Positions 1 through 6,017 of a stretch of 7,342 nt of DNA are shown piece after piece; positions within the stretch are counted from its first letter, which is position 1, and every line of letters begins with the position of its first letter. The notes beneath the pieces are model-generated. The model searched no databases. It saw only the letters and a list, made by a program, of their open reading frames with translations, and was not told the DNA's origin. Position numbers and translations under genes: made by a program. Origin of the DNA: CAZBEA01 sp964490835 (GTDB lineage Bacteria; Patescibacteriota; Microgenomatia; Levybacterales; GWA1-39-11); assembly GCA_964490835.1 (NCBI GenBank), contig CAZBEA010000059.1, positions 1-7,342 of the forward strand, given 5' to 3'.

Positions 1-1
1 A

Positions 2-577
2 AATCATGAGAAAGTAGTAGAGGACATAATAAAGCGTGAGTACGGTATTGTGGTCAAAGCAGAACTTCATGGTAAAAGACTAGAGAGAAGCTATGGATTC
101 ATTGGGGCAGAGCAGCATCTCATGCGATACCCGGGTGACACAATTAATACTCATTTTGAAACCCAAGAAGACTATAGTGCATATCTTTCATCAGGTATGG
201 CACCGGGAAGGGGAGCTTTTGGATACTTTGCTCCTTCCTGTGGAGAATTAACCCAAGAAGATATTAATCGAGAAAAATACTACATTGCAGTTCAGACTTT
301 TCGAGCCGAAGGCTACAACGATAGAACTAGAGAATATGTAGATTTTTTCAAGTATCGTAAAATGTTGGTAGTAAATCCGAAGAATGGAAAAGCAATGGTG
401 GTTGTAATCGGTGATGCCGGACCGGGGATTTCAACAGGTAAGCATCTGGGTGGGAGTCCTGAGGTTATGAAGTATCTGAATTCAAAAGACGGCAAGCTTC
501 GAGACCCGATACTATTTTTCTTTCTCGATGATCAGAGTCAGGATACACCTTTGGGACCGATTGAACAGACATTATGA
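2..577 (+). CDS. Probable cell-wall double-psi beta-barrel (RlpA/3D-like) protein, 3' part only
   Basis: The frame is open from the first bases of the window. A GTG exists at 50, but the 16 codons before it read as a plausible charged helix (HEKVVEDIIKREYG), so I treat this as the C-terminal 191 residues of a longer gene. Counting from the GTG, residues 104-143 carry the main signal: the strand VVNPKNGK, then a V-rich strand, then D-x-G-P (GDAGP, 121-125), then TGKHLGGSPEVMKYL. This layout resembles the double-psi beta-barrel core of RlpA, 3D and barwin-like domains (V-x-N-x-x-x-G-K, then D-x-G-P, then a short helix before L). Those families act on or bind peptidoglycan outside the membrane. 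The export signal, if any, lies upstream of the window. The next gene starts inside this stop codon, so the two are probably co-transcribed. The domain call is inference from motif layout; catalytic activity cannot be judged. The stop is TGA. Confidence 0.6.
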   Translation, partial: NHEKVVEDIIKREYGIVVKAELHGKRLERSYGFIGAEQHLMRYPGDTINTHFETQEDYSAYLSSGMAPGRGAFGYFAPSCGELTQEDINREKYYIAVQTFRAEGYNDRTREYVDFFKYRKMLVVNPKNGKAMVVVIGDAGPGISTGKHLGGSPEVMKYLNSKDGKLRDPILFFFLDDQSQDTPLGPIEQTL

Positions 578-915
578 CGATGACCAAAACTTTTTATTCT
601 CATATTATTGAAATTCATCATGTCAGTTTGGAGATTGATGATACGCAAATGTCAGAAAAAGAAAAAAAACATCTCAACCGTCTTTTTGAATCATCAGTTC
701 ACACATCCGTCATAGACCACATTCTTCTGTCTCTTCCGGAAGAAGAACACGAACGGTTTATCAAAAGAGTACACGAACACAATCATGAGGGGGTATGGGA
801 AGTTCTCAATACAGTTAGCAACATCGAACAAATTATCAAAACCGCTGCACACGCCGTGAGAAATGAGTTTTTGAAAGACATACGGGAAGATAAAAAAAAG
901 AGAAAGAAAAAATAG
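574..915 (+). CDS. Small hypothetical protein with lysine-rich tail
   Basis: This 113-residue protein is translationally coupled to the previous gene: its ATG overlaps the preceding TGA as ATGA. A second in-frame ATG two codons later (MTM) could equally serve as start. There is no signal peptide or membrane segment. The sequence is strongly charged and predicted helical, with a region around residues 50-75 rich in Asp, Glu and His (SLPEEEHERF, then HEHNHEGVWEVL). A long helix ends in the basic tail KKKRKKK. It resembles short helical hypotheticals I associate with CPR genomes, but I cannot assign a function. The basic tail could contact nucleic acid or acidic partners, which is speculation. 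Its TAG stop directly abuts the stop of the opposing gene with no base between them. Confidence 0.8.
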   Translation: MTMTKTFYSHIIEIHHVSLEIDDTQMSEKEKKHLNRLFESSVHTSVIDHILLSLPEEEHERFIKRVHEHNHEGVWEVLNTVSNIEQIIKTAAHAVRNEFLKDIREDKKKRKKK

Positions 916-2139
916 TTATCTTCTGACAAAAAGAACAGCATTCGGAATATTTCGTCCGGGACCCACCTTGTACCCACCACTCCATAGAGCTGTTGAGCCT
1001 CCACTATCAAGGTTGAGAGCATCGGATATTCCCATCGCTTTTAGAACATGTGCGACTTCGGCTACTGTTGCGTTGTGAACAACCCCGATATAGACTGTCG
1101 ATCCGGTTGCTCCGATGAAAGATCTGGCACCTTTTGAGCCCTTTTTCGGGTCGCCGTCTCCTCCAAACGCGATATTTCCGCCGGATACAAGGAGCGGCTG
1201 ATTGGCAATAACGCCGTCAACACCGGTATCTCTTCCCCAGTCTGATGAACGCCCCATGAATCTGGCCCACCCCGATCCGAATGCGGCGACCGGGACCGTG
1301 CTGTAAACGTTATTTTCTGAATTGAAATAAACCTTATTTTTATTCATAAGGAGCGTATCAAAAGAATTCGTTTTTCCAGCACATGTCGGGTACGAGGCAG
1401 GGCAAAAATACGATCCATTAATCCCGGCATACGCGCCACTTCGGGACACATAATCTCCAAGAGAGAGAACCGGGCAGTCGTTTGTGCAGGTGCCATCGGA
1501 TGCAGTATCGACGATGACTCGTGTTGAATTCAAATCTGCCGAGACGATATCGACCAAATAGCTTCCAAGATCAATACTTACTTTTTGTCTCGAGAATCCG
1601 GATCCGGGTGGGGTATTTTTTTCGGTAACATTTTCCGGAATTATAAAGGCTGTTGCAATCTCTTGTTCTTTTGCGGCTATATCTTTTCTGAGTTGCGCAA
1701 GGGTTGCAGCAGCCGAGGTGTAATTGAGCTCGGATAATTGAGAGAGCGTTTTTGCAAATGCCTTGTCAAATGTATCCGTATCTTTTGTTTTGGATTTAAG
1801 ACTCAGTAATTCTTCATAGGTTTTAACCGCACTTTGATACTCCGACTCAACATTTTTAATTTTTTTTTGAAGTTCTTGGTTTATGACGTACTGGTCCTCA
1901 TTTTTGAGAGCAGTAAATTCTTTATCCAAGTCTTCAAGGGTTTGGGTGAGATCCGTGTTTTTACCAATCAGCAAAGATTTATCGCCACTTAAGATTTTAT
2001 TTTTCGTAGAAAGATCCCGATAGACGAAAAAAAGCGCGACAATGCAAAAAACAATAATTACAAAAGGAATAACATGCAGTATTAATTTAACTATGTGCTC
2101 TCTTTTTTCTTTCAGAAGTGCTTCCTTGTTTTGAGACAT
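916..2139 (-). CDS. Membrane-anchored coiled-coil protein with phosphodiester glycosidase (NAGPA/DUF2233) domain
   Basis: This 407-residue protein has three parts. Residues about 17-40 form one hydrophobic helix after a basic N-terminus (KEKREH), giving an uncleaved signal anchor with the rest outside the cell. Residues about 42-165 are a Lys/Glu/Leu/Gln-rich probable coiled coil. Residues about 185-407 match the phosphodiester glycosidase family (NAGPA/YngK-like): GINGSYF at 239-245 corresponds to the family's NGxYF motif, ARSFIGA at 338-344 to its R-x-x-x-G motif, and NLDSGGSTAL at 376-385 to the NLDGGGS signature, here with Ser for one Gly. Relatives remove sugar phosphodiester caps or act on exopolysaccharide; the substrate here is unknown. 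Four cysteines (218, 222, 246, 253) lie in the extracytoplasmic domain and could form disulfides. ATG at 2139 has a -10 element seven bases upstream. The gene converges on the 574-915 gene with zero spacing. Confidence 0.88.
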   Translation of the reverse strand: MSQNKEALLKEKREHIVKLILHVIPFVIIVFCIVALFFVYRDLSTKNKILSGDKSLLIGKNTDLTQTLEDLDKEFTALKNEDQYVINQELQKKIKNVESEYQSAVKTYEELLSLKSKTKDTDTFDKAFAKTLSQLSELNYTSAAATLAQLRKDIAAKEQEIATAFIIPENVTEKNTPPGSGFSRQKVSIDLGSYLVDIVSADLNSTRVIVDTASDGTCTNDCPVLSLGDYVSRSGAYAGINGSYFCPASYPTCAGKTNSFDTLLMNKNKVYFNSENNVYSTVPVAAFGSGWARFMGRSSDWGRDTGVDGVIANQPLLVSGGNIAFGGDGDPKKGSKGARSFIGATGSTVYIGVVHNATVAEVAHVLKAMGISDALNLDSGGSTALWSGGYKVGPGRNIPNAVLFVRR

Positions 2140-2146
2140 TTCTATA

Positions 2147-2176
2147 AATATAAGTTACTTTATGAAAGAAATGCAA
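2147..2176 (-). promoter_or_regulatory. Promoter of the phosphodiester glycosidase gene
   Basis: Read on the minus strand, TATATT (2152-2147) is a good -10 element and TTGCAT (2176-2171) a partial -35, separated by 18 bp. Seven bases separate the -10 from the ATG, so transcription should begin at or one base before the start codon. No Shine-Dalgarno sequence could fit. The -35 matches the consensus only in its TTG. Confidence 0.55.
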
Positions 2177-2186
2177 ATAATCATCC

Positions 2187-2209
2187 TATATTTTGTAACA
2201 ACATACTAT
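2187..2209 (+). promoter_or_regulatory. Candidate -10 elements of the phosphorylase gene
   Basis: Two -10-like hexamers lie upstream of the TTG at 2220: TATATT at 2187-2192 and TACTAT at 2204-2209. The downstream one ends 10 bases before the TTG and would give a leader of about 4 nt. The upstream one would give a leader of about 20 nt. Neither has a convincing -35, and no Shine-Dalgarno sequence is visible. The assignment is therefore tentative. Confidence 0.35.
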
Positions 2210-2219
2210 AGTTCTTGAT

Positions 2220-3968
2220 TTGAAAACCCCGCTGAACGATACTAAGTATATGTCTGCCCAAGATTTTGATTTCTTTCTCAAAACGATTCAAAAAGAAGAG
2301 TACTCTTCCGTAATTACCGATAAAACACCGTGGACCTATTTTACGTTAGAATTATATGAGTCGCAAAACATTCAAATCCGAGGTAGTGGAGGATTGGGAA
2401 TTTTGGCGGCCGATACCGCTCTTGAGGCTCAAAAATTAGGTATTCCTTTTCAACTGATTACATTATATTATCCCCGTGAGTGTAAGAAAAAATTGACACA
2501 TTTTCAACAAGAGGAACACTGTGATATTGGTGATCCGGAATCGAGGGGATTTGAGAAGTTGGCGCAACAGGTTGAAATAACTGTCAACACGGATATTGTA
2601 CCGATAAGCCTTTACACAAAAGGCAATATTCTCGTCTTATATGAGCCGGGACTTCAGGAATTGTATGCGTTTGGCAGTGATTCAGAGCATAGAGTATATC
2701 AGGAAGCTGTTCTTGGGTTTGGTGGATATCGAGCTTTAAAGAAATTAGGCATCGAACCGAGTATTTATCACATTAATGAAGCAGGGGCTGTATTTGGAGC
2801 ATTGGCTTACTTGGATGATCTATGCACACAAGGGAAGGAATTGAACGAAGCGATTGAAATTGTTCGTTCTAAAACTCTTTTTACGAATCACACCCTTCTT
2901 CCGACGGCTTCTGCTTCTTTTAAAAAAGAGGTCTATGAAAGATATGTATACCGTAACCTTACAAATAAAGCGGTTGTAGACTGGATGAACGGTTTGATTG
3001 CTGCAGTGAGAGGTACCCTTAGACTCTCGACAATTGCTCTTGAGATCGCAGGAAAATATAATGGTGTTTCAAGACTTCATAGTCAGATAGCGAATTCAAA
3101 TTTTAAAAGAGTAAATAACACACCGGTCACGTTTACTGCAATTACGAACGGAATTTTTCTTGACCGTTGGCTTCATCCGGAGCTTATGGCACTCTATAAA
3201 AGAGTTCACGCGATTGATGAATTGGATATCGTTGATCCCTCTGCTCCGGAGGCTCTCGATCGAATTACAGCCTTTGAGTTGAGACGCGCCAAACACAGAG
3301 GAAAAGAAGACCTGTATAAATATCTTACAACAAGACAAGACCAGTATGGTGAACCGATTGAGATTCCCTATCATGACCAGGTAGCGATTTGGGCTAGAAG
3401 ATTTGCAGGGTATAAGAGGCCGTTTTTGCTCTTCGAAGATACAGAGCGCCTTTCAGCGATTTTGGAAAGAAGTAAGTTTCATTTGGTTCTGGCAGGTTCT
3501 GCCCACAGTAACGATCAAGAAATGAAGGACGAAATTGCACGTATTATGCATCTTGTTGATTCAAATATAGCTCTTAAGAAGCGCATTCATTTTATTCAAG
3601 ACTACGACGATGAAGTTGCAAAATATCTGGCTCAAGGAGCTCATGTCTTTATTAACACTCCAAAAGTAGGCAATGAGGCATGTGGGACGTCGTGGATGAA
3701 GGCGATGATTAATTGTTCGATGATTATTTCTACCAAGGACGGTGGAATTGCAGATATCGATAACGCACCGTATCTGATGGTAACAGGACAAAATTATCCG
3801 CAGGAAGTCTCATCGACGTACCGGCAATTCGAGAAAGCTCTTGAAATAATTAATTCGGACGATCTGTGGCGTGAATTTGTACTCAACCAGCTCAAAACAT
3901 ACATGCCAACAATCAGTGGAACTCGAATGATGGGAGATTATCTCAATTTCTTCTTTAGCGCTCGTTAG
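2220..3968 (+). CDS. Alpha-glucan (glycogen/maltodextrin) phosphorylase, short divergent form
   Basis: This 582-residue GT35-type protein should release glucose 1-phosphate from alpha-1,4-glucans using pyridoxal phosphate, in the cytoplasm. Family landmarks appear in order: WTYFTLEL (38-45) then GSGGLGILAAD (55-65), HINEAG (184-189), TNHTLLP (222-228), NGVSRLH (281-287), ITNG (308-311), RRFAGYKR (393-400), AGSAHSND (425-432), and NTPKVGNEACGTSWMK (479-494). Lys494 occupies the cofactor lysine position (E-A-x-G-T-S-x-M-K), and Lys399 and His224 match conserved active-site positions. The protein starts almost at the catalytic core and lacks the extra N-terminal domain of long bacterial alpha-glucan phosphorylases, which are usually 700-850 residues. 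Oddities are HINEAG for the usual HxNEGH and GSAHS for GKAHP, so activity or substrate may differ. TTG at 2220 is the first start after an in-frame TAA at 2196; ATG at 2250 is an alternative. The gene is probably monocistronic, and its 3' end overlaps the opposing MazG gene. Confidence 0.9.
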   Translation: MKTPLNDTKYMSAQDFDFFLKTIQKEEYSSVITDKTPWTYFTLELYESQNIQIRGSGGLGILAADTALEAQKLGIPFQLITLYYPRECKKKLTHFQQEEHCDIGDPESRGFEKLAQQVEITVNTDIVPISLYTKGNILVLYEPGLQELYAFGSDSEHRVYQEAVLGFGGYRALKKLGIEPSIYHINEAGAVFGALAYLDDLCTQGKELNEAIEIVRSKTLFTNHTLLPTASASFKKEVYERYVYRNLTNKAVVDWMNGLIAAVRGTLRLSTIALEIAGKYNGVSRLHSQIANSNFKRVNNTPVTFTAITNGIFLDRWLHPELMALYKRVHAIDELDIVDPSAPEALDRITAFELRRAKHRGKEDLYKYLTTRQDQYGEPIEIPYHDQVAIWARRFAGYKRPFLLFEDTERLSAILERSKFHLVLAGSAHSNDQEMKDEIARIMHLVDSNIALKKRIHFIQDYDDEVAKYLAQGAHVFINTPKVGNEACGTSWMKAMINCSMIISTKDGGIADIDNAPYLMVTGQNYPQEVSSTYRQFEKALEIINSDDLWREFVLNQLKTYMPTISGTRMMGDYLNFFFSAR

Positions 3969-4299
3969 ATTGTTCGCTTTGAACTCTTTTTTCAATTTTC
4001 TCAAGTTTGTCTGTAATGGCTCTTTCAAGATCTACACCGGCGCTTGAAGCCAGGGACATAAGGCTAATTATCACATCTGCAAATTCTTGATAGATATTGT
4101 CTTTGTCGAAATGATCAAGTTTGGACTGTCTCTGGAGTTTGAGAATTCCCAAGACATCGTTACAGAGTTCTCCTACTTCCTCAGAAAGCTTGACAGTTTT
4201 GGCAAGGATTTCTTGATCCTGCTTACTGTCAATTGAATAGTCGGGTTGAGTTTGGCTGGTAATTTCTTTAACTCGTTCCTCAATTTCTCTAAAGTCCAT
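3955..4299 (-). CDS. MazG-like nucleotide pyrophosphohydrolase
   Basis: This 114-residue all-helical protein fits the single-domain MazG/iMazG group, which hydrolyses non-canonical or excess nucleoside triphosphates to monophosphate and pyrophosphate using Mg2+. The metal-binding signature is visible: SEEVGEL at 39-45 supplies the E-E-x-x-E helix and EFADV at 72-76 the E-x-x-D helix. The following SLASSAGVDLERAI segment and DKLEKIEKR (97-105) are typical of the last helices. Length is normal for the short MazG form. The substrate (house-cleaning, dUTP/dCTP or alarmone type) cannot be deduced from sequence alone. ATG at 4299 is supported by a consensus -10 six bases upstream. The last 14 bp are shared with the end of the phosphorylase gene on the other strand. 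The promoter faces away from that of the 4359 gene. Confidence 0.85.
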   Translation of the reverse strand: MDFREIEERVKEITSQTQPDYSIDSKQDQEILAKTVKLSEEVGELCNDVLGILKLQRQSKLDHFDKDNIYQEFADVIISLMSLASSAGVDLERAITDKLEKIEKRVQSEQSNER

Positions 4300-4305
4300 A
4301 TTTGT

Positions 4306-4334
4306 ATTATAGAATAGTATTTTTTGAAAGTCAT
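4306..4334 (-). promoter_or_regulatory. Promoter of the MazG-like gene (leaderless)
   Basis: On the minus strand, ATGACT (4334-4329) and a perfect TATAAT (4311-4306) are separated by exactly 17 bp. Only six bases separate the -10 from the ATG at 4299, so the predicted transcript starts at the A of the start codon or next to it. Its -35 shares base 4329 with the -35 of the opposing promoter. Confidence 0.75.
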
Positions 4335-4352
4335 CTTATTTTTTTCTACAAT
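4324..4352 (+). promoter_or_regulatory. Promoter of the membrane protein / Nramp transporter operon (leaderless)
   Basis: TTGAAA at 4324-4329 and TACAAT at 4347-4352 are separated by the optimal 17 bp. Six bases separate the -10 from ATG 4359, which places the transcription start on the start codon. The same frame is open back to 4302, but this promoter excludes that longer version from being translated from its own transcript. Confidence 0.75.
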
Positions 4353-4358
4353 GATACT

Positions 4359-4724
4359 ATGAAAGAAAAAGTAGAACCGATTCAGGAAAGGAATGTACGA
4401 CATATATTCTTCGGAATGTTTTTCTTCGGAACACTTATTGCTCTGCTGGGAATATTTTTATGGGAAACTCAGTTCAAAAAAATAAAACCTATTCCTCAAG
4501 AGACTTTGGGAGCCAAAACTGATGTTTCATCTATTGATCTTCCGCAAAAAAAAGAAGCTGCAACGCTACTCTCGAATATACAAAAGGAAATAAATGCAAT
4601 AACTCCGGAAAATATCACTTCATCCGATTCTGCTATTCTTAAAATAATAGGAGATTTACAAAATTTGCGAAGCGGCGATGCGAGTGCGTTGGAGACGGTG
4701 TGTAGTATGGTTTGTGGACGATAA
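4359..4724 (+). CDS. Small single-pass membrane protein of unknown function
   Basis: The start is ATG 4359 (MKEKVEPIQERN), giving 121 residues. An upstream in-frame ATG at 4302 would add 19 residues encoded by the promoter itself, so I reject it. After a basic cytoplasmic stretch there is one hydrophobic helix at about residues 16-34 (FFGMFFFGTLIALLGIFLW). About 85 mostly polar and helical residues follow, probably outside the cell. The protein ends with two cysteines spaced C-x-x-x-C four residues from the C-terminus region (CSMVCGR). No lipobox or known domain is recognisable. It is the first gene of an operon with the Nramp-type transporter, whose ATG lies 3 bp after this stop. An accessory role for that transporter, or metal or redox use of the terminal cysteines, is possible but unsupported beyond position. 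Confidence 0.78.
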   Translation: MKEKVEPIQERNVRHIFFGMFFFGTLIALLGIFLWETQFKKIKPIPQETLGAKTDVSSIDLPQKKEAATLLSNIQKEINAITPENITSSDSAILKIIGDLQNLRSGDASALETVCSMVCGR

Positions 4725-4727
4725 AGT

Positions 4728-5996
4728 ATGAAAAAGATCAAAAATGTATTCAAAAGAATAGGTCCGGGATTCATTACGGGGGCTGCTGACGATGATCCTG
4801 CCGGGATAGCGACGTATTCCCAATCTGGTGCTCAATTCGGATATAGAGAGTTGTGGACAGCTCCGTTTTCTCTTCCTTTTATGATTGCTGTCCAGGAGAT
4901 GTGTGGAAGGATAGGTCTTGTGACGGGTAAGGGGTTGGCCGGAGTCATGAGACATCATTATCCGCGGTGGTTATTGTATATTTGTGTCGGACTTTTGGTT
5001 TTCGCAAACACCGTTAATATCGGTGCAAATCTCGGTGCAATGGCTGCATCTGCCAACCTTCTAATCGATATTCCTTTTTATCCGCTTCTGGTCGTTTTTA
5101 CCGGGTTGGTATTGGGACTTCAAATATTTGTACCTTATGAAAAATACGCATCATATTTAAAGTTTTTAACGTTTTCACTATTTGCATATGTGATAACGGT
5201 TTTTATCGTCAAACAGGACTGGAATGAAATTTTTATCTCTACAATAACACCTTCGATCTCGCTTAATTCAGAAGTCGTCATGAATATAGTTGCAATTTTG
5301 GGAACGACTATTTCGCCATATCTTTTTTTCTGGCAAGCGAGTGAGGAGGTTGAGGAGGAAGTGGAGCATAAGAAATTACGAATGATGGGACAGGGGATTC
5401 CGAGAGTTTATAAAAAAGACATTAAAGATCTTCGAATTGACACAATTTTTGGAATGTTTTTTTCAAACCTTGTGATGTTTTTTATTATGATAACATCAGC
5501 CTCAACACTTCATAAAAACGGGATTTTATCTATCTCCACAGCAGATCAAGCAGCAAGTGCTTTAAGACCTGTGGCAGGAGATTTTGCATTTTTAGTTTTT
5601 GCATTAGGAATTATTGGGACAGGACTGTTGGCTGTACCGGTTTTGGCCGGTTCCGGTTCGTATGCCGTATCTGAGGTTTTTGGGTGGAAGGAAGGACTTT
5701 ATCGAAAATTCCACAACGCGCGAAAATTCTATGGTGTGATAATAGCAGCAACTCTAATCGGATTTGTCGTGAATCTCACGCCAATTGAACCATTTCAAAT
5801 GCTTTATTACAGTGCTGTCATAAATGGAATGATTGCGCCGGTTATTTTGATACTGATTTTATTTGTAGCGAATAACAAAAAAATTATGGGTAAGTACACG
5901 AATTCAAAGACTTCGAATATTCTTGGAATTACAATTACCGTATTCATGTTTGTTTCGGCGTGCTTTTTGCTTCCGTATTTATTCTCAAACCTATAA
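4728..5996 (+). CDS. Nramp-family divalent metal transporter, NRMT (Mg2+-type) clade
   Basis: This 422-residue polytopic membrane protein has about 11 hydrophobic segments, a normal size for SLC11/Nramp. It imports divalent cations across the cytoplasmic membrane. The first-helix metal motif, DPGN in classical Mn/Fe transporters, reads DPAG here (23-26, inside ADDDPAGIATYSQ). The sixth-helix motif, A-x-x-M-P-H in classical members, reads T-T-I-S-P-Y (193-198) followed by LFFWQASEEVEEE. The metal-binding Asn and Met and the proton-linked His are therefore replaced. These substitutions fit the NRMT clade, in which characterised relatives carry Mg2+ and Mn2+ without proton coupling; that assignment is from memory of the family. 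The cytoplasmic loop at about 205-235 is highly charged. The gene is co-transcribed with the preceding small membrane gene, and no Shine-Dalgarno sequence is evident. The last codons overlap prfB promoter elements. Confidence 0.88.
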   Translation: MKKIKNVFKRIGPGFITGAADDDPAGIATYSQSGAQFGYRELWTAPFSLPFMIAVQEMCGRIGLVTGKGLAGVMRHHYPRWLLYICVGLLVFANTVNIGANLGAMAASANLLIDIPFYPLLVVFTGLVLGLQIFVPYEKYASYLKFLTFSLFAYVITVFIVKQDWNEIFISTITPSISLNSEVVMNIVAILGTTISPYLFFWQASEEVEEEVEHKKLRMMGQGIPRVYKKDIKDLRIDTIFGMFFSNLVMFFIMITSASTLHKNGILSISTADQAASALRPVAGDFAFLVFALGIIGTGLLAVPVLAGSGSYAVSEVFGWKEGLYRKFHNARKFYGVIIAATLIGFVVNLTPIEPFQMLYYSAVINGMIAPVILILILFVANNKKIMGKYTNSKTSNILGITITVFMFVSACFLLPYLFSNL

Positions 5997-6008
5997 TTTT
6001 GATACAAT
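5992..6008 (+). promoter_or_regulatory. Overlapping -10 elements upstream of prfB
   Basis: A consensus TATAAT at 5992-5997 overlaps the stop of the transporter gene. A second element, TACAAT at 6003-6008, is preceded by TG one base away (6000-6001), making an extended -10. The second would place the transcription start about 3 nt before ATG 6018; the first would leave a leader of about 14 nt. The -35 regions are weak (TTGCTT at 5967-5972 lies 19 bp from TATAAT). No Shine-Dalgarno sequence is present, so prfB appears to have its own promoter as well as possible read-through. Confidence 0.5.
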
Positions 6009-6017
6009 ACACCGGCT

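Noticed and set aside
50..52. GTG at 50 as the true start of the first gene
   Set aside because: The frame continues without a stop to the window edge and reads as protein-like, and no promoter or ribosome binding site precedes the GTG.
2154..2199. Inverted GTTAC/GTAAC pair in the divergent intergenic region
   Set aside because: Five bases over a 46-bp AT-rich span is expected by chance, and no further symmetry surrounds it.
3972..3992. GTTC-loop-GAAC followed by a T run after the phosphorylase stop, a possible terminator
   Set aside because: The stem is only 4 bp and lies inside the MazG coding region, so it is too weak to call an intrinsic terminator.
4302..4358. Longer version of the 4359 gene starting at ATG 4302
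   Set aside because: Those 19 codons coincide exactly with the -35, spacer and -10 of a near-perfect promoter and encode an unlikely N-terminus (MYYRIVFF). The 4359 start is better.
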